Source: Saxidomus purpurata | Lineage: Eukaryota; Mollusca; Bivalvia; Venerida; Veneridae | Length of the DNA: 64,000 nucleotides | Assembly (NCBI GenBank): GCA_022818135.1 | Contig: JAFMSR010000019.1 | Coordinates: forward strand, 4,073,357-4,137,356 | Direction of reading: 5' to 3' | In this document: positions 35,572 to 46,289 of the stretch, in pieces | How the letters are laid out: each line of letters starts with the position of its first letter | Position numbering within the stretch: position 1 is the stretch's first letter | Position numbers and translations under genes: made by a program | Notes under the pieces: model-generated | The model's database searches: none | What the model saw: the letters and a program-made list of their open reading frames with translations, nothing else | Told to the model about the DNA's origin: nothing

Positions 35572-36289
35572 TTTGTATATGTACGAATTATGAAACAACC
35601 GCTTATAATTAACAAATCAACGCAACAATCGGTTACATTCAACAATCGGTTACATTTTGTCTTATCCTTGATATCCTACCTATGTTGAGCTTAACTCGTC
35701 CAGAAACATCTAAATGTATACACAACGTCTATTTCTGCTAATGGTAAAGGAAGCATATTTTCGTTTCGAATTGATGACCGCAATAATACTGTAGAAATGA
35801 ATTGTATCACCATATATAGGCAACGCTAACCTTTCTGTTTTTACAGTATTCTAAAACCAAAAGCGAAATGTAGGTCAAATTCGTGATTTTGGCCTAGTAT
35901 ATAGCAATGTTTTAAAGACCTAAGGTCATCTGTACAGGCTTGGGATAAAAAGAACCTATTTAGAACACAGATAAGAGTGGGAGTGTAAGTGGGTCACAGA
36001 GGTCGAGTATTTAGTGCTAGTTTCGAAAGATAATACTAGAGATATTCATTCAGGATATTCTACCGAAAAAATATGAAAACCTTCGTGATAGCAGCGCTGA
36101 TCTGTCTGGGTATGTTTCTTTGATTCTGCTCGTTGTGATTACAAATTGTTTACAAAATCGAAAGCTTATCTGAACTGATTTTATAAGGTTAGCCTGAACC
36201 CAGAGGGGGCTTCTACGACTGACCCTAGAATTTCTCCCGTAATGCTGTTAAATTTCAATGCTATCTTACTGATTTACCAAATATTAATT

Positions 36290-36560
36290 TTGTGTGCCAA
36301 AAATGTAGATAAAAATTCGCAGAAATCGATTGAAATTGTCGGTTACACGGCACCGCTACACTATATGTTTATATTGTAATTTCAATAGTGTTTGCAACGC
36401 TTTTGCATTTGGTAGCGTAGTTTTCGAAATTTAGAGATGTACGTGACATGAATTTATACTGGAGCCTTTTTATATCACCATATATTCTAAAATACGTTAT
36501 TTACTGACAGTTTGAAAAAAATATTTTTGTTACCAAAATCTGAGAGCGAGCAGCTTTAAA
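36290..36560 (-). mobile_element. A-family MITE in intron 1 of Kazal copy 1
   Basis: Lacks its left TIR; AATCGATTGAAATTGTCGGT to CAAAATCTGAGAGCGAGCAG. It ends 34 bp before exon 2. Confidence 0.65.
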
Positions 36561-36718
36561 GATTTAATCTGATTATGAATGTTCATGTTTACAGTAATTG
36601 GCTGTGTGTATGGAAATGACCCATGCGATAATGTAAAAAAGTTGTCATTTCGGATTTGGGGTTTGTGATGCAGAGACAATCTACCATCTCAGTTTGTGGA
36701 AGTGATGGAGTGACTTGT

Positions 36719-37034
36719 AAAAAAAAAAAAAAATATCAAACAGGGAATGCCATGTACCAAAAACGCAGCCTCCCCAAAACGAGCCCCACAGCACCCAGAA
36801 GCGCACACCACCAACACACACACACACGCACACACACACGACACACACACACAATCATGTACACACACACATATACACTACCAACACACACTAGCATACA
36901 AAGCAAACACACGAGGACAAAACGAACAATTAAAGGAACACAGTGGGGCACCGCCTTGGAACGGTCAGTGGCAAAAACACCACTGGGGAGCTTAAACCGG
37001 TTTATGGTGCGCACCCAACCTCACTCTTACCCCC
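36719..37034 (-). mobile_element. Retroposon D, full-length-like, at the Kazal copy 1 exon 2 donor
   Basis: A run of A's starts directly after GTAA of the donor and is followed by ATATCAAACAGGGAATGCC; the far end is CACTCTTACCCCC. Intron sequence matching copy 2 (GTAAGTTATCTTGG) resumes at ~37107. Confidence 0.7.
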
Positions 37035-37193
37035 ACCATGTTCCAAAGTCACAGGACAGTGTAAATAAAAGTAATCCCTAAGTTATCTTGGTTATCTTGT
37101 TATCTTGTAAGTTATCTTGGTATTATAAATTTATTTTTATTTATTATGATGATGATGATAATAATAATATTATGTAATAATAATATATATTGT

Positions 37194-37395
37194 AAAACGC
37201 TGATTTTACCGATAACGACTGGACTGTATAGTTTATACCTTTAGGTTTTGTACTATTACTTGCAAATTTATATTCTATTATTAATGCTTCAATATGCTTT
37301 TCTTTAAAAATGTGTTAATTCTATTTATCATTTTACGTTTATTGAACACAGTATTTATGTTTTAAGAACATAATCTAGTAGATGTAGGGAGTGCC
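37194..37395. mobile_element. B-family remnant in intron 2 of Kazal copy 1
   Basis: AAACGCTGATTTTACCGATA to GTAGATGTAGGGAGTGCCG. It aligns with 45608-46003 in copy 2 but has lost the middle. Confidence 0.55.
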
Positions 37396-37563
37396 GTATA
37401 CAATGGAAGTACAGTAGAATCAATATTTCATATTTACCTGACATATTTATGTTTCTTTTACTTATATAGATGACTACTGCGAATTCAGGAAAGCACTTTG
37501 CAGTGACCATACATTAACGATAACGAAACTTGGAGCCTGCTAAAATTGGACTAAATTGTAAAA

Positions 37564-37569
37564 AATAAA
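37564..37569 (+). promoter_or_regulatory. candidate poly(A) signal AATAAA, Kazal copy 1
   Basis: AATAAA lies 21 nt after the stop of the upstream copy, in a segment otherwise alignable to the intact gene. Confidence 0.45.
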
Positions 37570-37681
37570 ATTTAGTACAACTATTAATGTGTTTTGTGTT
37601 TAATTGTTCATATGAGTGTAAGGCTGTTGTCACAATTATCTTTCTGTCTGTAAAGATTTAAGCCGCCTGTAAGCTAAGTAT

Positions 37682-37961
37682 TTTAAAACTGCTCGCTTTC
37701 ATATTTTGGTGAAAAGAAACCCAAGTTCTTTGAATTTCCGTCAGTCTTTTCTCATGGTTTGGGGTCTCTCAAGAAGAGGAAGTTAAATTATTTTTGGCAC
37801 CAAAGTAAATTGTACACACATTTCCGTGTCGGAGAGTATAGTTTTGAGATCAAAGGAAATAAAAAAGTGAGTTATCTTTTTATGCCACATGTTAAAATAA
37901 TGTAAATTGACAAAGGGAGAAATTAAGGAATTTGTAATGGGTACTCTTCAAAATTAAGTAT
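37682..37961. other. A-family end fragment and spacer
   Basis: AAACTGCTCGCTTTCATATT is an A terminus; nothing else is recognised up to element G. Confidence 0.4.
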
Positions 37962-39064
37962 AACAAGTGACAGGAAATTGTCACAAACCAGGTTTTCATT
38001 TTCCAGTCTGTTGGCCGAGCGCAAATGTGTTTTTAAAGTCAGTAGATATACATAATGTGAAAAAGAAACAAAGGTCTTCTTCTATATATTACATGTGTAA
38101 AAAAAGCAAAGGGCCATAATTCAGGCAAAATTGATCCAAACACAAAACCCAGACAATATGCCCAAGTGCACTTGATAACAATACTTCTGTGGATGACAAC
38201 AGTTCTGTGAGAGTTTGGTTTAAATATCTTGAGAAATGTAGGAGGAAGTGGGCACGTGACAGTATTCTATATATAACATATGTGGAAAAAAAGCAAAGGC
38301 CATAATTCAGGCAAAAATTATAAAAAAAAGAAAGAAAAAAACAAAAAAACAAACTTGCTCTGTGTGGGGTTTGAACCGCTGGTCTCATGAGAAATTTTGT
38401 CATCTTACTGTAACAGAATACTCCAAAGTATACAGGACTGGTAATCTATTCTAAAAATAGACAGTAATAACAGAGTATTCTCCCTTTTATAATAACTGAG
38501 TATTCTCCCTTTTATATATACTTAAATAAGACGACACAAAATTGCTAACGGACGGACGGACGACCAGGGGCATAACATTATATATTCAAAATTCTTTAGT
38601 TCACAATTATAGTTCTGTGAAAGTTTGGCTGAAATCCGTTGAGAAATGTAGGAGTTGCACACAGAAGAGTATTTCTCTATATATATTACATTATGTGGAA
38701 AAAAACAAAGGCCCATAATTCTGTCAAAAATGATCAAATCACAAAACCCCGACAATATGCGCCAGGGCACTTGGTGACAATAATTCTGTGAAAGATTGGT
38801 TGAAATCCCTTGAGAAGTGTAGAAGGAGTTGCGCACAGAAGAATTACATATGTGAAAAAAACAAAGGGCCATAATTAGGTCAAAAATGACCAAATCACAT
38901 AACCCCGACAATATGCGCCAGGGCACTTCATGACAATACTTCTGTGAAAGTTTGGTTGAAATCCGTTGAGAAATGTAGGAGGAGTTGCGCACAGAAGAAA
39001 TTGTTTACGCCCGCCCGCGTACCTCAATCTAATAACCAGGATTTTTCATTTGGAAAACCTGGTT
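37962..39064 (-). mobile_element. Element G (copy 2), inverted to copy 1
   Basis: AACAAGTGACAGGAAATTGT to ATCCTGGTT-type hairpin and CCTGGTT. It is highly similar to 21819-22866, without the D insertion and with extra internal units. The frames 38089-38403 and 38522-38992 are its translations. Confidence 0.65.
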
Positions 39065-39440
39065 AAAAACCAAATCTTTAGCAGTTTCACCTGTCTTAGT
39101 AAGGAGCATATTCTGCTAATGAAATGATTGAAGAATGTGCCAGTAAAATATAAAGCTGATGAATTTATGAATGGATGATATCGCTTCAGTTATAACGCCA
39201 ACAATCTATCACAATGTTTACAGTACGAGTTTTGTCACTGCTTTGATAATTATACAAATGTAACGTCATTTGGCGCTACTAAGAAAATGTTGTCTAATTT
39301 TGAATTGTGCATCTGGCCGACAGCGTTTAGTCATAAATGTCAATTAAATTTGCCAACTGACGGTATCTCGCCGCACGCCAAATTATGCATAGTTATTGTT
39401 TAATAAATGTGATCGTAAATTAATACAAAAGTAACGCGCC
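39065..39440. other. No repeat identified
   Basis: Mixed-composition sequence upstream of the candidate exon at 39463; no motif recognised. Confidence 0.3.
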
Positions 39441-39462
39441 AGACACCGATGCTGCGTGGAAC

Positions 39463-39505
39463 ATGGCGGACGGTGGCATGAGAGAGAGAGAGAGTGACAC
39501 TAGCG
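39463..39505 (+). CDS. Candidate first coding exon (MADGGMRERESDTS)
   Basis: ATGGCGG in a good start context (AACATGG) within a locally GC-richer stretch is followed by 14 codons and a strong donor GTGAGT at 39506, leaving phase 1. N-terminal MADGG is common in animal proteins, but no downstream exon was found in the window and the (GA)n run could make the frame by chance. Function unknown. Confidence 0.25.
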
Positions 39506-39950
39506 GTGAGTAATACTATTTGTGACGTTGCTGAGGTATAATGGCGAATCTTTTAGATATCTGTGTGATATTTGGCATGTTTTTTGGCAATACACTGTGT
39601 TATATTATGTTTGCAAATTTTCACGTTCGTATGTCAATTTTAAAGCGATTTCCAACTGGTGTGCCAAAACTTTTAGATAACCACTCGTATCTCTCGTTTT
39701 TTTACGACTGTAACCACTTTTTTTTTTTTTTTTTTTTTTATATGTGACTGAAAGAGGCAAACCCTAAATCTGGGATCAATTTGAATAGCCTCAAACCTTC
39801 ATAATCAGTTGTTCCAAAATGTTTGGGTGGATAGCAATTTATAATAAAACGTCGCTATATTCAAATTTGGTAAACGAGATATTTCGCGATATATGTTCTA
39901 CTTGAAAAATTTGTTAGTTATATTACGTACATCTGGCTCATCTTAACGTT

Positions 39951-40311
39951 TAAAGCTGCTCGCTCACAGTTACCGTTGAAATTTGTTTTTTTTTTCAGAA
40001 ATTGACATACTCATTCACAAGTATAAAACAAAAGGCTAGAATCAAAATATAAGCAAACATCTAGGTAGGAATTTGCAGAAATCGATTGAAAATATCGGTT
40101 ACACGGCACCGCTACACTATATGATTATATTGAAATTTCAAAACCGTTTGCAACGCTTTTGAATTTTAAAGCATTTTTTTTAAATGTAGAGATATAGGTG
40201 ATAGGAATTTATACTGGAGCCTTTTTATATGACCATATGTTCTAAAATACGTTATTTTCATACAGTTTGAAGAACTTAATTTTTTTACCAAATTCTGAGA
40301 GCGAGCAGAAT
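39951..40311 (-). mobile_element. A-family MITE
   Basis: TTAAAGCTGCTCGCTCACAG to AATTCTGAGAGCGAGCAG; full length except for the last bases. Confidence 0.7.
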
Positions 40312-40365
40312 TGAGCTATGAATTATGTTATAGTCAGAACTCCTTGTATTATTTGGAATTGATAT

Positions 40366-40401
40366 ACAGGTGAGCGATATAGGGCCATCTTGGCCCTCTT
40401 A
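40366..40401 (+). mobile_element. Element C end fragment
   Basis: AGGTGAGCGATATAGGGCCA to TTGGCCCTCTT only. Confidence 0.6.
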
Positions 40402-40488
40402 TTATTTAACGATTCGTTCTAAAATATGTTATTTTCAAACCGTTTAGAGATCTTTGTTTTCGCCAAAATCTGAGAGCGAGCAGATTTA
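40402..40488 (-). mobile_element. A-family right end shared by both duplication units
   Basis: CGTTCTAAAATATGTTATTT to ATCTGAGAGCGAGCAG. The paralogous copy ends at 48647 with the same downstream flank. Confidence 0.6.
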
Positions 40489-40929
40489 CAATTAACAAGG
40501 AGAAATCATTCAAGACGCCCGTTCCGAAAGTTAAATGCTCGCCTAAAAAGCTATCTCGCAAAATTACAGCTTTGATTTGATTTGAAGCAAATTTAATAAA
40601 GGTCCGTCCATGAGAGCATTTATATTAGCTTGTTTTCTTGGATGAGACCTCGGCATGTCTCCTACCATGCCTATACTTAACAAAACGTGTTTTTTCTGAG
40701 TCCAAGAAAGGAGAGATTTACTTGACTGCAATTTCAGTAAGTTTCTGCCAAAAGGTAGGTCAATCGCGGTGACCAATGAGATACGTGAGTGCGAAAAGTA
40801 TATATATATTATTTTTGTTTTGAGAATATAATCTGTTAGATGTATGGAGTGCACCTAAACGGCATTTAAATGAAGTTAAGTGGATTAAAGTCTTACAATG
40901 GCATACTTTTACTTATACAAGAAGTTACA
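40489..40929. other. Unit flank and B end fragment, no gene supported
   Basis: A B terminus (GAATATAATCTGTTAGATGT) lies at 40816-40854. The - strand frame at 40564-40854 has no recognisable feature. Confidence 0.35.
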
Positions 40930-41614
40930 AAATGCACAACTGTTATATTTATATAACATTTTCATATAAAATAAAGAAAGAAAAGAAAACTTGGGCAGAG
41001 AAAAAATGTGCGTTATGTCCGGATTTTCGCCATATCCGGAATCATTATATATGGAGTTTACTGTATTGTTATAATTCTTATACAGTTGTAACAAGACGAA
41101 ATAAGGTCCTACTTAATATATGTAAGAATAATGAAACAACCGCTTTATAATATAAATGAACGCAACAATCGGTGACATTCCGTCTTATCCATGTCAGCCT
41201 GCCTATAAGTGGGCACATTCAGAAACATTAGAATAGAACATATTTTATTTTGCAGTACTTGTATTTGTGCTAATTTTGTGAGAACAAGAATTCGCGAATT
41301 TATTTATAAACACAACATTCGGTCGTTCAAGAAGCATATTTTCAATTTGAACTGATGACCTCAATACATGCAATAATTCGCTAACCTTACTTACTATTCT
41401 TAAAGCAAAATCAAAGCGAGCGCTATATAAGTCAAAATCGTGTTTTTGCATAGTGCTGAAATAATTGTACACGTAATTAGAAATAAGTTGAGGCTTGTGA
41501 TAAGACGAACTTATTTGGAACAAAGATAACAGATATTCCACAGGTCGAGTAATCAGTGTTAGTTTCGAAAGCAAATACTAGAGAAAATTCTTCAGGATAT
41601 TCTACGAAAAAAAG

Positions 41615-41651
41615 ATGAACACCTTCGTCATAGCAGCGCTGATCTGTCTGG
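41615..41651 (+). CDS. Kazal gene copy 2, exon 1 (signal peptide)
   Basis: ATG plus 11 codons of hydrophobic signal sequence and one base, ending at GTATGT. It matches exon 1 of the upstream copy (36073-36109) at all but a few bases, and so does the leader sequence just before the ATG (TTCAGGATATTCTAC-type). No convincing conserved TATA box is seen: a TATATAA at 41424-41430 is not matched at the aligned place in the paralogue. Confidence 0.85.
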
Positions 41652-44600
41652 GTATGTATCTTTGTTTCTGTTCCTTATGATTATAACAAACATTCAGGAA
41701 ATTGTTAACACCATCGAGAGATTACCGTAAAACTGCTTTCTAACGCATTACCGATGTAACGTCGTTTCTGATTCGTGACGTCGTTTAAATTTGCGACTAT
41801 CAAATAACGTATATATAGTCGCAAAAACGCCGTCGCCGTTAAAAATATTTGCTACCATTAAAAACCGTTTCTAACGCAGTACCGATGTAACGTCGTTTCT
41901 GATTGGTAACGTCGTTTAAATTTGCAACTATTAAATAACGTATATATAGTCGCAAAATTCGAACGGCGTTTTAATTATCGCATTTAGACACATTGTGCGT
42001 TAGAAAAGGGATAACTATTTAGTGATTTTGATATTTGCGACCGTATATACGGTTTTAATGGTCGCAAACAGTTTTAACAGCTCCGGCTAACGCCGTCGCC
42101 GTTAAAATATTTGCGACCATTAAAAACCGTATATACAGTCGCAAATATCAAAATTACAAAACAGTTATTCCTATAATATACAGTCGCAAATATCACAACA
42201 GTTATTCCTATAATATATTATAAGGTTAATTGTTGAGTAATTTCAATATTTGCGACTTTAAATATGTTTTTTAATGGTCGCAAATAAACTAGTTTCAATG
42301 GCGACGGCGATGGCGACCATATATACTGTCGCAAATGTCAATATTATTAAACAGTTAACCCTATGCTAATATGCGAGCATTACTAATACATTTATGCTTT
42401 TGTCTTTAGTATGATGTCGATTACTTATATCATTACTTGCGCATTAAAGCTGCCCGCTCACAGTTTCTTGGAAAAAAATACATTTCTCCAAAATGATATA
42501 TTAAAGCTGCTCGGTCAGATTTTCCGGTGAAAAAATTAATTTCTCAAAAAATGATATATTAAAACACAAAATATAGAAGTAAATGCTTGAATCAGCACCA
42601 CTAGTGAAAATCAACTTAGCAATTTGCAAAAATCCATTGAAAATGTTAGTTGGGTTTTGTTTAACGACCCCGCTACGATGTGATTATATCAGGATTTTTA
42701 CAGGAATTTATATTGGAACCTGATTCTCCTAAAATATGTTATTTTTCAGAGAGTTAGAAGAACTTTTATTTTCCACCAAAATCCGCGGGAAATCCGCGGG
42801 ATGTGTTAAATAAAGTAGTTCATTCGCACAACTTCGGCATACGTTTTTACGTTAATCCCAAATCGGATTTAAACGATAGTTCATATAAATCAAATTAAAG
42901 CTGCTCGCTCTCAGATTTTGGTAAAAAAATAAAGTTCTTCAAACTGAATGAAAATAACATATTTTAGAACATATAGTCATATAAAAAAAGTTCCAGTTTA
43001 AATTCCTGTCACGTATATCTGTAGATTTGAAATTATACGCTACCAAATAATAAAGCGTTGCAATTTTGAAATTCCAATATACATTTATTACCCTTCCATG
43101 AAATTTGCGGTTTTCTGATTGGTCAACGATCCGTATATAGATATTGATATTTACGGGCAAGCCGGTAATATACAATTTACATATCCCGTTACTGTACCCC
43201 TTGATAAACGTGAGCTTGTTCTCCGCGTACAGTACGTCAATGTATATGTTCGTGCTGATTTGTGACGTCACGAAGTGACATTGAGGTATCATAAGGGGAT
43301 TTGAAGGTATGCTTACGTTCAGCCGTTAAATAGATAAAACTTAAATGGAATCTTTCAAAATTACTGAGAAACGGAAGGGTAATAAAAATGTTATTTGTTT
43401 TTGACGTGATATATGGGGATATATTACCGTGAAGTCCTAACGGCTCGGGTAATATAAGTCTAGGCGGGTAATATATCCCCATATACCACTTCAAAAACCA
43501 AATAACATATAAAAGTGTAGGGCTGCCATAAAACCAGCATTTTCAATCGATTTCTTTGCAAATTCCTACCTAGTTTTTTCACTTCTATTGTTGATTCTAG
43601 TCTTTGTTTATATTCTTGTATTAGTATGTCATTTTTGAAAAAAAAAATTTCAACGCCACCTTAAAGCGAGCAGCTTTAATTACAAAAATGTACTTAGACA
43701 TTGTACTGAGAGCTGGGTATTTTTTAGCGTTATGAACATTTCCTGATTTGAAAGCTAACAAAATTTCGCTAAGCGATAATTCTGTAAAATTCATATCAAT
43801 TTGCAAAGTGAGGCATCAGTAAAAAATAGCGAAAATTTAATCATCGCAAATTCATAGCAATTTGAGAAAATCGAAAAAAAACCCGCATATTATGTTTTTA
43901 TTTTGTTTATATTGGAATTTCCAAAGCGTTTGTAACGCTTTATAATTTGGTAGCGATTAATTTCAAAAATACAGATATACTTAACAGGAATTTATACTGG
44001 AACCTTTTGATTTGATTAAATGTTTTTAAAGCTGCTCGCTCTCAGATTTTGGTAAAAAATAAAGTTATTGAAACTGTGTGTAAATAACGTATTTAAGAAC
44101 ATATAGTCATATAAAACGGCTCCAGTAAAAGTTCCTTTTATGTATATTCTCTAAATTTCAATAAATACGCTACCAAATTCAAAAAGGTTGCAAACGCTTT
44201 TGAAATTTTAATATGGGCATATAGTGTAGCGGTGCCGTGCAACCGACATTTTTAATAAATTTCTACCTAGATTTTTGGTTATTTTTTATTCTAGCCTTCA
44301 GTTTTATGTTTATGAATAAGTATATCAATTTAAAAAAAATAAATATTTTTTTCAACGGTAACTGAGAGTGAGCAGCTTTACTTATGATATAATTTTAATA
44401 CTCTGTTGCCTTAATACCCGACGCTAATAGGGTTCGAACTCGCAACATAAAAGTAGACACTGATGAACAATTGTCTTTTTTTGTAGTAATTGGCTGTGTG
44501 TATGCAAACGACCCATGTGATAATGTGAGTTGTCATATCGGATTTGGGTTCATAATGCAGAGACAATCTACCTTCAAAGTTTGCGGTAGTGATGGAGTGA

Positions 44601-46203
44601 CTTGTAAGTTTATCTTGGTATAATAATATTATTATCAATAATGATGATAATAATAATAATAACAAGAGGGCCAAGACGGCCCTATATCGCTCACCTAAGA
44701 CCTACTTATGACCATATGTGACAAAACTTCAGCCCTAAACTATATATCATAAACACAAACATTCTGTTTGATATTGACAAGACAAACCTTCTGACCAAAT
44801 AACATAATTATTGGCTATAAAATGTGACTTATAGAGTACCAACAATGTTTTACTCGGAATTAACCTGGTGACCTCTTTTTTAATCCCAGGTAAACCACAC
44901 AAACATTCTGACCAATTTTCATGATTGGGTTGTAAATATCACATGTATGGCATTAACAAGGTTTCTAACAGAATGACCTAGTTTTTGACCTCAGATGACC
45001 CATATTCGATCTCTACCTAAATGTTATTAAGACAATAATACTGACATAGTTCCATGAAGATCCAATGAAAAATGCCACCTTTATTGCGTACACAAGATTT
45101 TCCTATAAATTGACCCCATGACCTAGTTTTTAACCCCAGATAATCCATATTCAAACTTGATCTAGATTTCATCAAGATAATCATTCTGATTAAAAGGTTA
45201 TGAAGATTCAATGAAAATGCAACCTTTATTGCATACACAAGGGTTTTCTATTTTTTGACCCTATGACCTAGTTTTTGACCCCAGATGACTCATATGCAAA
45301 TTTAATCTAGAATGTATCAAGACAGTCATTCTGACTAAGTTTCATGAAGATTCAATGAAAAATGCAAATTTTATTGCATACACAAGGTTTTTCTATGATT
45401 CGATCCCGTGACCTAGTTTTTGACCCCAGATGACACATATTCGAACTCAACCTAGATTTCATCAAGGCAGTCATTCTCACCAAGTGTGGACAGAAGACAC
45501 ACAGACAGACGGTGGACACCAGACGATCACAATATTTCACCTTGAGCACTTCGTGCTCATGTGAGCTAATAATAATACATACAATGATGATAATAAAAAC
45601 ACGTATTTTGAAACGCTGATTTAACAGATAATGATTCAGCTGTATAGCTAAAACCTTTAGGTTAAGTAGTAACACTTGCAAATATGCTATATATATGCTT
45701 TTGAAGTTACCTAATTTGATATCAGTTTAAGGAAGTGTCCCTTTAACGTAAAAGTTTCACGCTATATATTGCAGACATCATTGCAGTACTGTGAAACATT
45801 CAATAATCTATGCAAAGTTTTTTACGATTAATGGTTGTAAAGCAATTTATTACAGAAAGTCCATATGTTTATTATTTGTACTACAATGAGGCATTTTTTA
45901 ATTTAAATTGTATGAACTTAATTTATCATTTTACGTTCATTGAATGGAAATCATTATTTATGGTTTTAGATTATGATTTACTATATGCAGGGAGTGCCGC
46001 TTGAAGCGATAATCAAGCGTTACAAATTTAAAAGGATCAACCAATCAGAAGATGACGTTACAATTGAAGTACAGTACAACCAATACGTCATGTTTATCTA
46101 ACATATTTATGTTTCTTTTTCTTATCTAGATGACTTCTGCGAATTCAAGAAAGCACATTGCAGGGACAATACATTAACGTTAACCAAAATTGCAGCCTGC
46201 TAA
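41615..46203 (+). CDS. Kazal-type serine protease inhibitor, secreted, three exons (intact copy)
   Basis: The exons 41615-41651, 44487-44603 and 46130-46203 join into 76 codons including the stop (75 residues). Both introns are phase 1, with GTATGT/TTGTAG and GTAAGT/ATCTAG borders. Residues 1-19 (MNTFVIAALICL then VIGCVYA) form a signal peptide with likely cleavage after Ala19. The mature ~56 residues hold six cysteines and the Kazal signature VCGSDGVTYDFC. Kazal domains block serine proteases by presenting a rigid loop just after the second Cys; if that register holds, P1 here is the Ile two residues after it. Oddities are a 16-residue gap between Cys2 and Cys3 (7 is usual) and one residue fewer than usual between Cys3 and Cys4. 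The gene model is inferred from splice consensus, reading-frame continuity and the conserved paralogue upstream. A role in defence or digestion is possible but the sequence does not show which. Confidence 0.85.
41720..42385. repeat. Hairpin-rich repeat block I in intron 1 of Kazal copy 2
   Basis: A ~130-bp unit (ACCGATGTAACGTCGTTTCT) occurs at 41751 and 41881. A ~45-bp inverted repeat occurs at 42024-42068 / 42110-42154 (ATTTGCGACCGTATATACGG type). TCGCAAAT and TAACGCC motifs recur throughout. Non-coding. Confidence 0.6.
42445..42790 (-). mobile_element. A-like variant with doubled left end
   Basis: AAAGCTGCCCGCTCACAG and, ~65 bp later, AAAGCTGCTCGGTCAGATTT. The right end is disrupted at GGGAAATCCGCGGG. 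Confidence 0.55.
42896..43678 (+). mobile_element. A-family MITE split by K
   Basis: AAAGCTGCTCGCTCTCAGAT to CACCTTAAAGCGAGCAGCTT. Foreign sequence at 43088-43508 splits it. Confidence 0.65.
43088..43508. mobile_element. Element K plus palindrome
   Basis: TTATTACCCTTCC at 43087 and its inverse GGAAGGGTAATA at 43375-43386 suggest a ~300-bp element. It is followed by a near-perfect palindrome (43387-43508; arms ATGTTATTTG...ATATATGGGGATATATTACC and inverse). Confidence 0.55.
43905..44381. mobile_element. A-family fragment (-) joined to full A (+)
   Basis: 43905-44020 is an inverted A interior. 44025-44381 is a full A (AAAGCTGCTCGCTCTCAGAT to AACTGAGAGTGAGCAGCTTT) ending ~105 bp before Kazal exon 2. 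Confidence 0.65.
44487..44603 (+). CDS. Kazal gene copy 2, exon 2
   Basis: 117 nt read in phase after TTTTTTTGTAG. It encodes the end of the signal peptide, Cys1, Cys2 and the VCGSDGVT core, and ends at GTAAGT. It contains an internal GTGAGT (44525-44530) that could act as a cryptic donor; using it would remove the core motif. Confidence 0.85.
44661..45569 (+). mobile_element. Element P (copy 2), in intron 2 of Kazal copy 2
   Basis: AACAAGAGGGCCAAGACGGC to GAGCACTTCGTGCTCATGTG and AGCTAA. Internal ~145-bp units are seen. Kazal copy 1 has no P here. Confidence 0.7.
45608..46003. mobile_element. B-family rearranged copy in intron 2 of Kazal copy 2
   Basis: A right B half (45608-45747) is followed by a B in the other orientation ending GCAGGGAGTGCCGCTTG. 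It shares its position with 37194-37395 in copy 1. Confidence 0.55.
46130..46203 (+). CDS. Kazal gene copy 2, exon 3 and stop
   Basis: Exon 3 follows TTATCTAG and completes the Tyr codon of VTY. It then encodes DFCEFKKAHC, a Thr/Leu-rich stretch and the final Cys directly before TAA, as in the paralogue (37470-37543). The sequence after the stop stays similar between copies for about 60 bases, showing that the 3' UTR was duplicated too. Confidence 0.85.
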
Positions 46204-46280
46204 AATTGGACTAAATTGTAAACAGTAAAATTTAGTACAACTATTATAGTGTTTTGTATTTTATTTGTTCATCTGAGTGG

Positions 46281-46286
46281 AATAAA
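46281..46286 (+). promoter_or_regulatory. candidate poly(A) signal AATAAA, Kazal copy 2
   Basis: A canonical AATAAA lies 78 nt after the stop. In copy 1 an AATAAA is nearer (37564-37569); the aligned place here reads AGTAAA, so the two copies may use different sites. Confidence 0.5.
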
Positions 46287-46289
46287 GGC

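Larger units (their letters stand above)
36073..37543 (+). pseudogene. Kazal-type inhibitor, upstream tandem copy, frameshifted
   Basis: Exon 1 (36073-36109) reads MKTFVIAALICL and ends at GTATGT. Exon 2 (36595-36716) has the same TAATTGGCTGTGTGTATG start and the VCGSDGVT end, but is 122 nt against 117 in copy 2. About 4 extra bases in an A-run near 36634-36640 and one extra G near 36658-36661 shift the frame and create a TGA at 36666-36668. Exon 3 (37470-37543) is intact and encodes YDYCEFRKALC... to a terminal Cys and TAA. A D retroposon starts immediately after GTAA of the exon 2 donor, changing GTAAGT to GTAAAA. The gene is therefore probably dead, unless splicing skips the shifted part or the extra bases are assembly errors in a homopolymer. 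Confidence 0.75.
35160..40570 (+). repeat. Tandem duplication unit 1 (Kazal copy 1)
   Basis: Homology to unit 2 is seen at 35161-35335, 35575-36120, exon 2, intron 2, exon 3 and 3' UTR, and again at 40400-40570 (matching 48560-48740). Between these blocks later insertions and decay remove the similarity. Confidence 0.6.

Noticed and set aside
38089..38992. Frames of 104 and 156 codons
   Set aside because: They are translations of element G units and match frames over the other G copy.
41424..41430. TATATAA as the Kazal promoter
   Set aside because: Not conserved at the aligned position upstream of copy 1, and ~190 bp from the start codon.
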